In this document: piece by piece, positions 38,203 to 50,504 of the stretch
Numbering within the stretch: the first letter of the stretch is position 1
Layout: each line of letters starts with the position of its first letter
NCBI GenBank assembly: GCA_021325525.1
Contig: JAJPHB010000008.1
Span: 1 to 54,197, forward strand
DNA length: 54,197 nt
Direction: 5' to 3'
Source of the DNA: Alphaproteobacteria bacterium
GTDB lineage: Bacteria; Pseudomonadota; Alphaproteobacteria; ATCC43930; CGMCC-115725
Notes under the pieces: generated by a model
What the model was told of the DNA's origin: nothing
What the model saw: only the letters and a program-made list of their open reading frames with translations
Database searches by the model: none
Position numbers and translations under genes: made by a program

Positions 38203-40083
38203 ATGTCGGCCGAGAAACGGAGCTTTCAGGCGGAGGTGAGCCGCCTCTTGGACATCGTCGCGCATTCGCTCTACAGCGAGAAGGAGATCTTCCTGCGCGA
38301 GCTCATCTCGAACGCCTCCGACGCCTGCGACCGGCTGCGCTACGCGGCGCTGACGCAGCCTGAGCTCGCGGGCGACGACACCAATTACCGCGTCGTGCTG
38401 TCGAGCGACAAGAAGGCGCGGCAGCTCACCGTCGCCGATAACGGCATCGGCATGAACCATGACGAGCTGGTCGAGAATCTGGGCACCATCGCCCGCTCCG
38501 GCACCGCCGCCTTCATGCAGAACCTCTCGGGCGACCAGCGCAAAGACATGGCGCTCATCGGCCAGTTCGGCGTCGGCTTCTACTCCGCCTTCATGGTCGC
38601 CGAGAAAGTCGAGGTGCTGTCGCGCAAGGCGGGCGAGACGGCCGCCTGGCGCTGGGTCTCGGAAGGCAAGGGCGAGTTCACGGTCGAGCCCGCCGAGAAG
38701 GAAGGGCGGGGCACCGAGATCACCCTTCACCTCCGCCCCGAGGAGGACGAGTTCCTCGAACGCTTCCGCCTGCAGCAGATCGTCCGCAAATATTCCGACC
38801 ACATCGCCCTGCCGATCGCCTTCCGCGAGAGCGGCAAGGAGGAGACGCTCAACACGGCGCGGGCGCTGTGGACGCGGCCGCGCTCCGAGATCACGGCGGA
38901 GCAGTACAAGGAATTTTATCACCACGTCGCGCACAGCTTCGACGAGCCGTGGCTGACGCTGCACAACAGGGCCGAAGGCAAGATCGAGTACACGAACCTC
39001 CTCTTCATTCCCGGGGCCAAGCCCTTCGACCTCTTCGACCCGCAGCGCAAGCACCGCGTCAAGCTCTATGTCCGCCGCGTCTTCATCACCGATGACTGCC
39101 CTGAGCTGCTGCCCGCCTATCTGCGCTTCCTGCGCGGCATCGTCGATTCCGAGGACCTGCCGCTCAACGTCAGCCGCGAGATGCTGCAGAACAATCCCAT
39201 CCTGGCGCGGATGCGCGGGCAGCTGACGAAGCGCGTCTTGGGCGAGCTCGCGAAGAAGGCGGGCGAATCCGCCGAGGAATATGCGAAATTCTGGGAGAAT
39301 TTCGGCGCCGTCCTCAAAGAAGGGCTCTACGAGGATCACGAGCAGCAGGAGGCGCTGCTGCCGCTCATGCGCTTCCGCTCGACGGCGAGCGACGGCCTCG
39401 TCTCCTTCGAGGATTATCTCGGCCGCATGAAGGCGGGCCAGGACGCCATCTACTACATCACCGGCGACAGCCTCGAGGCGGTGAAGAAGAGCCCGCAGCT
39501 CGAAGGCTTCCGCGCGCGCGGCGTCGAAGTGCTGCTGCTCTCCGACCCCATCGACGAGTTCTGGGTCCTGGCGGTCGGCAAGGTGAAGGACAAGGCGCTG
39601 AAATCGGTGACGCGCGGCGGCGCCGACCTCTCCAAGATCGCGCCCGCCGAGGGCGAGGCGGCCGCCGCCGAGGGCGACGACAAGAAGGCGCCCGCCAACA
39701 TCGCCAGCCTCATCGCCATCTTCAAACTGGCGCTCGGCGAGGCGGTGAAGGACATCCGCACCTCCGACCGCCTCACCGACAGCGCCGTCTGCCTCGTCGC
39801 CGACGAGGGCGACCGCGACATGCATCTGGAGCGCCTCCTGAAGGCGCACCGCCAGATCGACACCACCGCCAAGCGCATCCTCGAAATCAATCCGCGGCAC
39901 GCGCTGGTGAAACGCCTCGCCGCCCTCATCGGCCAGGACGGCGCCAGCGATCAGCTCGGCGACTTCGCCTGGCTCCTTCTCGACCAGGCGCGCATCCTCG
40001 AAGGCGAAGCCCTGCCCGACCCCTCCGCCTTCGCGCGGCGCATGTCGGTGCTGCTGGAGAAGGGGCTGCCGGCAGCGGCGTAG
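38203..40083 (+). CDS. htpG: Hsp90-family chaperone HtpG
   Basis: This 626-aa protein has the full GHKL ATPase N-domain: IFLRELISNASDACDRLRY (27-45), VADNGIGM, GTIARSGTAAFM and GQFGVGFYSAFMVA. The middle domain contains YVRRVFITDD...LLPAYLRFLRGIVDSEDLPLN and NVSREMLQNN. The C-terminal dimer domain ends with normal length. It refolds client proteins under stress, using ATP. It is monocistronic, with a heat-shock-type promoter candidate just upstream. Confidence 0.97.
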   Translation: MSAEKRSFQAEVSRLLDIVAHSLYSEKEIFLRELISNASDACDRLRYAALTQPELAGDDTNYRVVLSSDKKARQLTVADNGIGMNHDELVENLGTIARSGTAAFMQNLSGDQRKDMALIGQFGVGFYSAFMVAEKVEVLSRKAGETAAWRWVSEGKGEFTVEPAEKEGRGTEITLHLRPEEDEFLERFRLQQIVRKYSDHIALPIAFRESGKEETLNTARALWTRPRSEITAEQYKEFYHHVAHSFDEPWLTLHNRAEGKIEYTNLLFIPGAKPFDLFDPQRKHRVKLYVRRVFITDDCPELLPAYLRFLRGIVDSEDLPLNVSREMLQNNPILARMRGQLTKRVLGELAKKAGESAEEYAKFWENFGAVLKEGLYEDHEQQEALLPLMRFRSTASDGLVSFEDYLGRMKAGQDAIYYITGDSLEAVKKSPQLEGFRARGVEVLLLSDPIDEFWVLAVGKVKDKALKSVTRGGADLSKIAPAEGEAAAAEGDDKKAPANIASLIAIFKLALGEAVKDIRTSDRLTDSAVCLVADEGDRDMHLERLLKAHRQIDTTAKRILEINPRHALVKRLAALIGQDGASDQLGDFAWLLLDQARILEGEALPDPSAFARRMSVLLEKGLPAAA

Positions 40084-40133
40084 CTCCCCGGGCGTGGCGG
40101 GGCGATCGGGAGCAGGGTCGGGGGCGTCCTGCC

Positions 40134-40895
40134 TCAGCTCTTCCCCGGATAGCGCAGCATGCGGGCGGCGAGGATGGGGCCGGCGCCGTCCTCGCCCTGG
40201 ACGAGGATGGCGCAGCCGCCATCGCCCGGCCCCGACTTCTCGAGATCGACGCTGAACTCGAGCGGCGCGCCCGTCCAGCTACCGATTTCGCGCAGCGTCC
40301 GCACGACCTGGTAATCGGTGAGGGTGCGGCCCTCGTTCTCGCCGCGCTTCACGGCGGTCCGGTGCTCGCGGTCGAATTTGACGAGCCACACCGTCGCCTT
40401 TGCCGCCGGCGGCGTCGCCGCGCCGCCGATCTTGACGGCGACGACCTCGTCATCCCCCATCGTCAAGGTGATGGGCGGGCCGGCGGGCGGCGCCTTCTCC
40501 GCCGCCGCGATCAGCTCCTCGACGCTGTGGCGGTCGGATCCCACCTCGTGATAGGCGCCGTTCACCACCATCTCGGGCGTATAGACATAGCGCTGGTTCA
40601 GCGTCCGCGCGTAGTCCTTCTGCCGCGCGGTCATCTGCTTCGAGGCGAAGGGGTCGGTCCAGCCGATATAGTTCCAGTAATCGACATGGTATGCCAAGGC
40701 GATGACGTCGTCGCGCCCGTTGAGCTCGCCCAAATACTCGTCGGCGGGCGGGCAGGAGGAGCAGCCCTGCGAGGTGAAGAGCTCGACGACGACGGGCCCC
40801 GCGGCCCGCGCCGGCACGGCGGCCGCGGCGAGAGCGGCGATGACGAGAGCGAGCGCGCCGAGCAGCGCCATGCCGTGTCCCGATCCGACGCGCAT
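40134..40895 (-). CDS. DUF1223 secreted thioredoxin-like protein
   Basis: This 253-aa protein starts at ATG 40895 (MRVGSGHGMALLGALALV). An N-terminal signal peptide ends near AARAAGP (about residue 31). The mature part begins VVVELFTSQGCSSCPPADE, with a CxxC redox motif, then AYHVDYWNYIGWTDPFASKQ and YTPEMVVNGAYHEVGSD. These are the DUF1223 family hallmarks. It is probably a periplasmic redox protein; its partner is unknown. Confidence 0.92.
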   Translation of the reverse strand: MRVGSGHGMALLGALALVIAALAAAAVPARAAGPVVVELFTSQGCSSCPPADEYLGELNGRDDVIALAYHVDYWNYIGWTDPFASKQMTARQKDYARTLNQRYVYTPEMVVNGAYHEVGSDRHSVEELIAAAEKAPPAGPPITLTMGDDEVVAVKIGGAATPPAAKATVWLVKFDREHRTAVKRGENEGRTLTDYQVVRTLREIGSWTGAPLEFSVDLEKSGPGDGGCAILVQGEDGAGPILAARMLRYPGKS

Positions 40896-41011
40896 CACCT
40901 GCCGACCTGTTTCCGCAGCGATGGATGGTAACCCCGGCGCGCCGCGGCGGCCAGTCACGTGTTCTCACGGCGCAGTGATGGCGATGGCGCCCCGCAGCGG
41001 CGCGGGACGCC

Positions 41012-43714
<2,703 letters not shown>

Positions 43715-43825
43715 GGGGCGTCTCCATCGGGCGAGGGGCGGGCGCAGCGCTGCTGCGGTGTCACGAGCCTAGCTGCTACAACCTCTCCCGGGGGAGATCA
43801 AGCGACAGCCGCGCGCCCGCGGTTC

Positions 43826-45208
43826 TCAGAAGACGAGGCGGCCCTCGGGCGCGGCGCGCAGCGCGGCGGCGATGACGCGCAAGCCGCGCGCGAGGCTCGC
43901 GCGATCGGGCGCAGCGCCGAGGCAGATGCGCAGGCCCGAGATCAGGCGCGGATCGACGATCGGCGCATCCGTCGGCGTCACCGCGACACCCTCGCGCAAG
44001 GCCCGTCCGGCGACGCGCTCGGCTTCGAGTTCGGGAAGATCGAGCCAGAGATGAAGCGACGCCGAGGCGTCGGGCGGCGGCGCACAGCCCAGAATATCGC
44101 CGGCGAGGCGTCGCCGCGCCGCAGCTTCCTGCCGCGTCTCGGCGAGGATGGCATCGGCGGTGCCGTCCTCGATCCACGCCGCGGCGATGGCAGGGCCGAA
44201 AGCCGGGGCCGCGATCGCCGTCGCCTGCACGGAGCGGGCGAGCCGCTCGCGCATCGCGGCATCGCCGCGCGGCAGGAGGAGGAAGCCGGTGCGGAGGCCC
44301 GGCATGACCGTCTTCGAGAGGCTGCTCACATAGAAGCTGCGCTCCGGCAGCAGCGCGGCGAGCGGCGGCGGAGCGTCCGGCTGCGCGAGCGCGCCGCAGA
44401 TGTCGTCCTCGACGATCCACAGCGCGTGGCGCGCCGCCAGCGCGGCGATCGCCTCGCGGCGCGGCCGGCTCATGCTGCGCGCCGTCGGATTTTGCAGGCT
44501 CGGCAGAGTGTAGAGCACGGCGCCCGGCCGCGCCGCCTCTTCGAGCGCGTCGGGACGAAGCCCCTCCGCGTCCATGGCGATCCCGCGCAGCCGGTATCCG
44601 GCGTGTTGCGCCAGAGACTTGACGCCGTGATATGTCGCCGCCTCGACAAGGATCGTGTCGCCGGGCCGGGCGAGCGCCGCGAGAGCGAGGCTCATCGCGT
44701 GCTGCGCCCCCATCGTCAGCATCAGATCCCGCCAATCCGCCCCGGGACATCCGTGCCGGTCCAGCCAGGCGGCGCCGGCGCGGCGATGCCGCTCATTGCC
44801 GAGCGGCGGCGGATACTGCGCGAGCCCGGCGAGATCGCGACCGCGACGAAGCCGGGCGAGCGCCGCCTCGAGCCGCGCCGCCGTCGCCGCGCTGGCCGGC
44901 GGCAGGTTGAGCGCGAGATCGACGGGCTCGCCCTCACGGCGGCTCTCCTCCCGCACGCCGGCAACGAAGGTCCCGCGTCCCACATGGCTCGCGACGAGGC
45001 CGCGGCGCTCCGCCTCGGCATAGACCTTGGTCACCGTCCCGACGCTGATGCCGAGGCGATAGGCGAGGTCGCGATGAGTGGGCAAGCGGGCGCCGGGCGC
45101 CAGCGCGCCCGAACCGATATCGCGCGCCAGCGCGTCCAGCAGCCGCCGCTGCAGCGAGGCAGGCGGCGCCGCCGGTTCCTCGATTTGCGGCAACCAATTG
45201 CGATGCAT
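43826..45208 (-). CDS. MocR-family GntR/aminotransferase regulator
   Basis: This 460-aa protein starts at ATG 45208 (MHRNWLPQIEEP). Residues about 15-80 are a winged-helix GntR domain (RLPTHRDLAYRLGISVGTVT, then KVYAEAERRGLV). The rest is a type-I aminotransferase fold with the PLP lysine in SLSKTVMPGLRTG (Lys299). MocR regulators bind PLP as effector or sensor. It is divergent from a PhzF gene, which is the likely target, and the shared 73-base gap carries operator-like repeats. Confidence 0.92.
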   Translation of the reverse strand: MHRNWLPQIEEPAAPPASLQRRLLDALARDIGSGALAPGARLPTHRDLAYRLGISVGTVTKVYAEAERRGLVASHVGRGTFVAGVREESRREGEPVDLALNLPPASAATAARLEAALARLRRGRDLAGLAQYPPPLGNERHRRAGAAWLDRHGCPGADWRDLMLTMGAQHAMSLALAALARPGDTILVEAATYHGVKSLAQHAGYRLRGIAMDAEGLRPDALEEAARPGAVLYTLPSLQNPTARSMSRPRREAIAALAARHALWIVEDDICGALAQPDAPPPLAALLPERSFYVSSLSKTVMPGLRTGFLLLPRGDAAMRERLARSVQATAIAAPAFGPAIAAAWIEDGTADAILAETRQEAAARRRLAGDILGCAPPPDASASLHLWLDLPELEAERVAGRALREGVAVTPTDAPIVDPRLISGLRICLGAAPDRASLARGLRVIAAALRAAPEGRLVF

Positions 45209-45258
45209 TGTATTATAGTACAATATTCGTTTTGACCCTGCCACAATTGTGTGACAAT
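45208..45258. promoter_or_regulatory. MocR/PhzF divergent operator-like repeats
   Basis: On the plus strand ACAAT occurs at 45220-45224, 45243-45247 and 45254-45258, that is 23 and 11 bp apart, close to two and one helical turns. The first copy also ends an inverted repeat TTGTA (45208-45212) and TACAA (45219-45223). A perfect TATAAT lies on the minus strand at 45217-45212. MocR factors usually bind such direct plus inverted half-sites. The binding role is inferred. Confidence 0.5.
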
Positions 45259-45281
45259 CCTCATGAGGAGGAGGAAATGCC

Positions 45282-46232
45282 ATGCGCCGAACCTATCGCT
45301 ATGCGACGCTCGACGTCTTCACCGAGACGCCCTTCGGCGGCAACCCGCTCGCCGTCTTCCCCGATGCGCGCGGCCTCGCGACGGCGCAGATGCAGGCGCT
45401 CGCCGCGGAGTTCAATTACTCCGAGACGACCTTCGTGCTGCCGCCGGCCGCGCCGGATCATACGGCGCAGGTGCGCATCTTCACGCCGAGATGGGAGCTG
45501 CCCTTCGCCGGCCATCCCAATGTCGGCACCGCCGTCTGCCTGGCGCGGCTCGGCGCGGTGCACGGGCGCCAGGTCGCGGGCGACACGCTGCTCTTCGAGG
45601 AAGGCGCCGGCCTCGTCGCCGTCGCCGTCGAACGGGCGGCGGGGGAAGCGGTGGGCGCGACGCTGACCGCGCCGGCGCCGCTCTCGATCGGCGGCGAGGT
45701 GCCGGTCGAGACGGTCGCGGCCGCGCTCTCGCTGCCGGCGGAGGCGATCCTGACGCGGCGCCACCCTCCGGTCTTCGCGTCGGTCGGCCTCCCCTTCCTC
45801 ATGATCGAGCTCGCCGACCGCGCCGCCCTCGAACGCGCCAAGGCGAATGTCGCGGCGATCGCCGAGGCGACGGAACGCTACGGCGCGGGCGCGGCCCGGC
45901 TCAGCCTTCACCTCTATACGCGGCGCGGGGCGGATACCGGCAGCGAGGGCAGCGTCGATCTCCGCGCCCGCATGTTCTCGCCGCTGGGCGGCGTTCCCGA
46001 GGATCCGGCGACGGGAAGCGCCAATGCGGCGCTGACCGGCTTTCTCGCCGCGCTGGCGCCCGAGCCGGACCTCGATTATTCCGTGCGCATCGCCCAGGGC
46101 GTCGAGATGGGCCGCCCGAGCCGCCTCCTCGGCCGCGCCCGCAAGCGCGGCGGGACGGTCGAGCGAGTCGAGATCGGCGGCCGCTGCGTCCCCATGATGG
46201 CGGGCGAGGTGACGCTGGAGGCCGCGGGCTAG
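45282..46232 (+). CDS. PhzF-family epimerase/isomerase-like protein
   Basis: This 316-aa protein has the PhzF signatures DVFTETPFGGNPLAVF (11-26), the catalytic Glu48 in NYSETTFV, PRWELPFAGHPNVGTA and, in the C-terminal half, GVPEDPATGSANAAL. The ATG at 45282 follows GAGGAGGAGG. PhzF proteins isomerise or epimerise small acids, and the substrate is unknown in most. It is divergent from a MocR gene, a common pairing in bacteria, so the MocR protein probably controls it. Confidence 0.93.
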   Translation: MRRTYRYATLDVFTETPFGGNPLAVFPDARGLATAQMQALAAEFNYSETTFVLPPAAPDHTAQVRIFTPRWELPFAGHPNVGTAVCLARLGAVHGRQVAGDTLLFEEGAGLVAVAVERAAGEAVGATLTAPAPLSIGGEVPVETVAAALSLPAEAILTRRHPPVFASVGLPFLMIELADRAALERAKANVAAIAEATERYGAGAARLSLHLYTRRGADTGSEGSVDLRARMFSPLGGVPEDPATGSANAALTGFLAALAPEPDLDYSVRIAQGVEMGRPSRLLGRARKRGGTVERVEIGGRCVPMMAGEVTLEAAG

Positions 46233-46239
46233 AGCATAG

Positions 46240-46269
46240 CGCCTCTCCCCTTGGGCTTGGGGAGAGGCG
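46240..46269. terminator. Hairpin after phzF (REP-like)
   Basis: Perfect 11-bp arms CGCCTCTCCCC (46240-46250) and GGGGAGAGGCG (46259-46269) with an 8-base loop lie 7 bases after the PhzF stop. It lacks a T-tract. Position suggests a terminator, and sequence suggests membership of the dispersed CCTCTCC family. Confidence 0.45.
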
Positions 46270-46426
46270 TTCAGGAGGAACCTTGCCGCGGCGCGGTTTC
46301 GCGTGCAGAGTAGCTTCCGGCCGGCGCATGTCCGACAGAAGACGGCGCGGCGTCTGGGAGGTGCAGCTTGCTCGCCGATCGAACGGCCCCGCTGGGCCTT
46401 CAAGCGTTGTCTCGCGCGCTCGCCCG

Positions 46427-48388
46427 ATGAGCGTCGCGCTCGACACCTTCCCGAAGCTGCTCCTCGACCACGCCCGGCGGCGCGGCGGGCGCCCCGCCAA
46501 TCGCGAGAAGGATTACGGCATCTGGCAGAGCTGGAGCTGGGCCGCGGTGGCGCGCGAGGTCGGCGACCTCGCCTGCGGCCTCGCCGCCATGGGCTTCCGG
46601 CGCGGCGACAAGCTGGCGATCATCGGCGACAACCGGCCGCGGCTCTATTGGGCGATGACGGCGGCGCAGGCGCTGGGCGGCGTGCCGGTGCCGATCTACC
46701 AGGACGCGGTCGCCGAGGAGACGGCCTTCGTCCTCGCCCATGCCGAGGCACGCTTCGCCATCGCCGAGGATCAGGAGCAGGTCGACAAGCTGCTCGCCGC
46801 CAAGGACCGCGTGCCCAGCCTCGAAGCCATCGTCTACAGCGACCCGCGGGGCCTCCGCCACTACCGGCAGCCCTTCCTCTTCAGCTATGCCGCGGTCCAG
46901 GAGAAGGGCCGCGAGCTCGCGGCGGCAAAGCCGGGCTTCCTCGAAGCCGAGATCGCCAAGGGCAAGGGCGCCGACACGGCGATCATCGTCTACACCTCGG
47001 GCACGACGGGGCAGCCCAAGGGCGTCGTCCTCAGCTTCGACAACGTCATCGTGACGGCGCGCAACGCCGCCGAGCGCGAAGGCCTTTCCGAAACGGACGA
47101 GGTGCTGGCCTACCTCCCCATGGCCTGGGTCGGCGACCATATCTTCTCCTTCGCCCAATCCTATTGCGTCGGCTTCTGCGTCTCCTGCCCCGAATCGGCG
47201 GCAACCGTGATGCTCGATCTGCGCGAGCTGGGGCCCACCTATTTCTTCGCGCCGCCCCGCATCTACGAGAATATCCTGACGCAGGTCATGATCCGCATGG
47301 AGGATGCGGGCTGGCTGAAGCGGCGGCTCTTCCACGCCTTCATGAATGTGGCGCGGCGCGTCGGCGCGCGGCTTCTCGACGGCCAGAAGGTCGGCCTCCT
47401 CGACCGCGCCTGCTATGCGCTCGGCCAGCTCCTCGTCTACGGGCCGCTGCGCAACGCGCTGGGCTTCAGCCGCATCCGCCTCGCCTATACGGCGGGCGAG
47501 GCGATCGGCCCCGACATCTTCACCTTTTACCGCTCGCTCGGCATCAATGTGAAGCAGCTCTACGGCATGACCGAATGCTCGGTCTTCCTCTGCATCCAGC
47601 CCGACGGCGAGGTGCGGCCGGACACGGTGGGGACGCCGGCGACGGGAGTCGAGATCAAGATCGACGAGAGCGGCGAGGTGCTCTACCGCGGCCCCGGCGT
47701 CTTCCAGGGCTATTTCAAGAATCCCGAGGCGACGGCCGCGGCGAAGCGCGCCGATGGCTGGGTCCATTCGGGCGATGCCGGGTTCTTCGCCGAGGGCGGC
47801 CACCTCAAGATCATCGACCGCGCCAAGGATGTGGGGCGCCTTGCCGACGGCACGCTTTTCGCGCCGAAATACATCGAGAACAAGCTGAAATTCTTCCCCT
47901 ACATCAAGGAGGCGGTGGCCTTCGGCAACGGCCGCGACAGCGTCGCCGCCATTCTCAACATCGACCTCGCCGCGGTCGGCAATTGGGCGGAGCGGCGCGG
48001 CATCGCCTATGCGAGCTACCAGGAACTCGCCGCCAACGAGGCGGTGGGCGAGCTCCTGCGCGGCTGCGTCGAGCAGGTCAATCGCGACCTCGCCGCCGAA
48101 CCCGCGCTCGCCGGCTCGCAGATCCGGCGCTTCCTCGTGCTCCACAAGGAGCTCGATGCCGATGACGGCGAGCTGACGCGGACGCGCAAGGTGCGCCGCG
48201 GCTTCATCGCCGAGCGCTACCGGGTGCTCGTCGAGGCACTCTATTCGACGGCGCCCAGCGTCCGCATCGAGACCGAAGTGCGCTTCGAGGACGGGCGCAA
48301 GGGTCAGATCCGCGCCGAGCTCGCGATCCGCGAGGCGGCGTGCCTGCCGCTCGCGCGCGAAGCGCCGCCGCTGCGCAAGGCGAGCTGA
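46427..48388 (+). CDS. AMP-dependent acyl-CoA synthetase (long-chain FAA1-like)
   Basis: This 653-aa adenylate-forming enzyme has the AMP loop IIVYTSGTTGQPKGVVLS (about 187-204), YGMTECSVF, and a later GWVHSGDAGFFAEGGHLKI. The MSVALDTFPKLLLDHARRR start (ATG 46427) has no obvious ribosome site; an in-frame ATG at 46328 is an alternative. FAA1-like ligases make acyl-CoA from carboxylic acids and ATP. It precedes a liv-type importer set and a second CoA-ligase-like gene, so the imported acid is probably CoA-activated here. Confidence 0.92.
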   Translation: MSVALDTFPKLLLDHARRRGGRPANREKDYGIWQSWSWAAVAREVGDLACGLAAMGFRRGDKLAIIGDNRPRLYWAMTAAQALGGVPVPIYQDAVAEETAFVLAHAEARFAIAEDQEQVDKLLAAKDRVPSLEAIVYSDPRGLRHYRQPFLFSYAAVQEKGRELAAAKPGFLEAEIAKGKGADTAIIVYTSGTTGQPKGVVLSFDNVIVTARNAAEREGLSETDEVLAYLPMAWVGDHIFSFAQSYCVGFCVSCPESAATVMLDLRELGPTYFFAPPRIYENILTQVMIRMEDAGWLKRRLFHAFMNVARRVGARLLDGQKVGLLDRACYALGQLLVYGPLRNALGFSRIRLAYTAGEAIGPDIFTFYRSLGINVKQLYGMTECSVFLCIQPDGEVRPDTVGTPATGVEIKIDESGEVLYRGPGVFQGYFKNPEATAAAKRADGWVHSGDAGFFAEGGHLKIIDRAKDVGRLADGTLFAPKYIENKLKFFPYIKEAVAFGNGRDSVAAILNIDLAAVGNWAERRGIAYASYQELAANEAVGELLRGCVEQVNRDLAAEPALAGSQIRRFLVLHKELDADDGELTRTRKVRRGFIAERYRVLVEALYSTAPSVRIETEVRFEDGRKGQIRAELAIREAACLPLAREAPPLRKAS

Positions 48389-48575
48389 GGGGCGGGCAGG
48401 CACGCTTGAACGACGAAGACACGAAGACACGAAGCCTGCGGCCTTATCCGTCGACTCACCGCTGCGCGGTGGCGCAGGATAAGGGTCGTCTTATTGCCGC
48501 AGCCCGAGGTCACCCTCGTCCTGGGCCGGCTCGAAGAGCCGAGTCGAAGGACAGGGCGGCACGCTCTTGATCGCC

Positions 48576-49367
48576 ATGCAGAACGGCAAGACGCTCGGCG
48601 AGCCTCTTCTGGAGGCACGGGAGATCAGCCTCAGCTTCGGCGGCGTCAAGGCGCTGAGGGGGGTGAGCCTTGCCATCCGCCGCCATGAGATCCTCGCCAT
48701 CATCGGGCCGAACGGCGCCGGCAAGACCTCGATGCTGAACGTCGTCAACGGCTTCTACCACCCGCAGCAGGGCACCATCACCTTCAAGGGGGAGACGCGC
48801 CGCGCCATGCGGCCGCACCAGGCGGCGGCGCAAGGGATCGCCCGCACCTTTCAGAACGTCGCGCTCTTCAAGGGCATGACGACGCTCGACAACATCATGA
48901 CGGGGCGGCTGCTGCGCATGAAGAGGGGCCTCTTGTGGCAGGCGCTCTATTGGGGCCCCGCCGAGCGCGAGGAGCTCGCCCACCGCGAGGCGGTCGAGAA
49001 GATCATCGATTTCCTCGAAATCCAGGCGATCCGCAAGATTCCCGTCGGGCGCCTCCCCTACGGGCTGCAAAAGCGCGTCGAGCTCGGCCGCGCCCTCGCC
49101 ATGGAGCCGGAGCTCCTGCTCCTCGACGAGCCGATGGCCGGGATGAATGTCGAGGAAAAAGAGGACATGTGCCGCTTCATTCTCGACGTCAATGACGAGT
49201 TCGGCACGACGATCGCCCTGATCGAGCACGATATGGGCGTCGTCATGGACATCTCCGACCGCGTCGCCGTGCTCGATTACGGCCGCAAGATCGCCGACGG
49301 CCCGCCCGATGCCGTGCGCGCCGACCAGGCGGTCATCGACGCCTATCTGGGGGTAAGCCATGGGTGA
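48576..49367 (+). CDS. livG: Branched-chain-type ABC transporter ATP-binding protein LivG
   Basis: This 263-aa ATPase starts at ATG 48576 (TTG 48567 is also open). Walker A is GPNGAGKTS (44-52); the LivG hallmark IARTFQNVALFKGMTTLDNI follows. The signature region is LPYGLQKRVELGRAL (normally LSGGQ-like), Walker B is LLLLDEPMAGMN and the switch His is in LIEHDMGVV. It is the first liv gene of the right-hand set. A 190-base gap filled with REP-like repeats separates it from livH. Confidence 0.92.
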   Translation: MQNGKTLGEPLLEAREISLSFGGVKALRGVSLAIRRHEILAIIGPNGAGKTSMLNVVNGFYHPQQGTITFKGETRRAMRPHQAAAQGIARTFQNVALFKGMTTLDNIMTGRLLRMKRGLLWQALYWGPAEREELAHREAVEKIIDFLEIQAIRKIPVGRLPYGLQKRVELGRALAMEPELLLLDEPMAGMNVEEKEDMCRFILDVNDEFGTTIALIEHDMGVVMDISDRVAVLDYGRKIADGPPDAVRADQAVIDAYLGVSHG

Positions 49368-49397
49368 GAGGGTTCTTCGGCTCTTCAACGTTCTTCC

Positions 49398-49539
49398 CCC
49401 TCTCCCCGTCGGGGAGAGGGTCGGGGTGAGGGGGACGCGCCGCGGCCCAGGTGCTTTCGATATGGCGCGCGAGAGAGCCACCCCCTCACCCTCCCATCGC
49501 TGTGCGATGGGCCCCTCCCTCTCCCCGACGGGGAGAGGG
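49398..49539. repeat. Inverted pair of REP-like palindromes between livG and livH
   Basis: Unit A has arms CCCTCTCCCC (49398-49407) and GGGGAGAGGG (49411-49420), loop GTC, followed by TCGGGGTGAGGGGG. Unit B has the same arms (49517-49526 and 49530-49539), loop GAC, preceded by CCCCCTCACCC. The units therefore face in opposite directions, as in BIME-type arrays. Between them, an extra palindrome CCCATCGC / GCGATGGG lies at 49493-49511. Confidence 0.8.
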
Positions 49540-49558
49540 GCTCACGAGAGCTGACGCG

Positions 49559-50494
49559 ATGGAGCTCCTGCACGCCCTTGTCATCGACCCGATCGGCGCC
49601 ATCGCCGACAATCCCGAATTCCTGCTCGAAGTCGTCATCGGCGGGCTCTTGACCGGCGTCATGTATTCGCTCGTCGCCCTGGGCTTCGTCCTCATCTACA
49701 AGGCCTCAGGCATCTTCAATTTCGCGCAGGGCGTCATGGTGCTGTTCGCGGCGCTCTGCTTCGTCGGCCAGCTCCAGCTCGGCATGCCGCTCGTCATGGC
49801 GCTGCTCTCGACCGTCGCCATCATGATCGCCCTCGCTTTCGTCATCGAGCGCGTCGTGCTGCGGCCGCTCGTCAATCAGGAACCGATCATCCTGTTCATG
49901 GCGACGATCGGCATCACCTTCTTCCTCACCGGCCTCGGCCAGCTCGTCTGGGGCGGCGACGTCAAGACGCTCGACATCGGGCTGCCGAAGGACCCGCTCA
50001 TCATCGGCGGCGTCCTCGTCAACGAGTTCGACCTGACCGCCGCCGCCGTCGCCGGCCTCCTCGTCGCCGGCCTCGCCCTCTTCTTCCAGAAGACGAGCAT
50101 CGGGCGCGCGCTCCGCGCCGTCGCCGACGACCATCAAGCGGCGCTCAGCGTCGGCATCCCGCTGAAGACGATCTGGGTCATCGTCTGGTCGGTGGCCGGC
50201 ATCGTCGGCCTCGTCGCCGGCATCATGTGGGGAACCAATCTCGGCGTGCAGTTCTCGCTGGCGCTCGTCGCCCTCAAGGCGCTACCGGTCCTCATCCTCG
50301 GCGGCTTCACCTCGATCCCCGGCGCCATCGTCGGCGGCCTCATCGTCGGCGCCGGCGAGAAGGTCGCCGAAGTGTTCTGGGGACCCGCCTTCGGCGGCGC
50401 CATCGAGGATTGGTTCGCCTATGTGCTGGCGCTCGTCTTCCTGCTGTTCCGGCCGCAGGGCCTGTTCGGCGAGCGCATCATCGAGCGCGTCTAG
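49559..50494 (+). CDS. livH: Branched-chain-type ABC transporter permease LivH
   Basis: This 311-aa permease starts at ATG 49559; the upstream open frame runs through a REP-like repeat and is not real. It has VVIGGLLTGVMYSLVALGFV, YKASGIFNFAQGVMVLFAAL, and SIGRALRAVADDHQAALSVG in the cytoplasmic loop. The C-terminal LPVLILGGFTSIPGAIVGGL is the LivH signature loop. It pairs with LivM in the membrane. Its stop is 10 bases before the livM ATG. Confidence 0.93.
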   Translation: MELLHALVIDPIGAIADNPEFLLEVVIGGLLTGVMYSLVALGFVLIYKASGIFNFAQGVMVLFAALCFVGQLQLGMPLVMALLSTVAIMIALAFVIERVVLRPLVNQEPIILFMATIGITFFLTGLGQLVWGGDVKTLDIGLPKDPLIIGGVLVNEFDLTAAAVAGLLVAGLALFFQKTSIGRALRAVADDHQAALSVGIPLKTIWVIVWSVAGIVGLVAGIMWGTNLGVQFSLALVALKALPVLILGGFTSIPGAIVGGLIVGAGEKVAEVFWGPAFGGAIEDWFAYVLALVFLLFRPQGLFGERIIERV

Positions 50495-50504
50495 GGGCGA
50501 GGCG

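Noticed and set aside
49451-49558. N-terminal extension of livH through the REP-like region
   Set aside because: The residues are palindrome-derived and do not resemble LivH; the first conserved stretch starts at the ATG at 49559.
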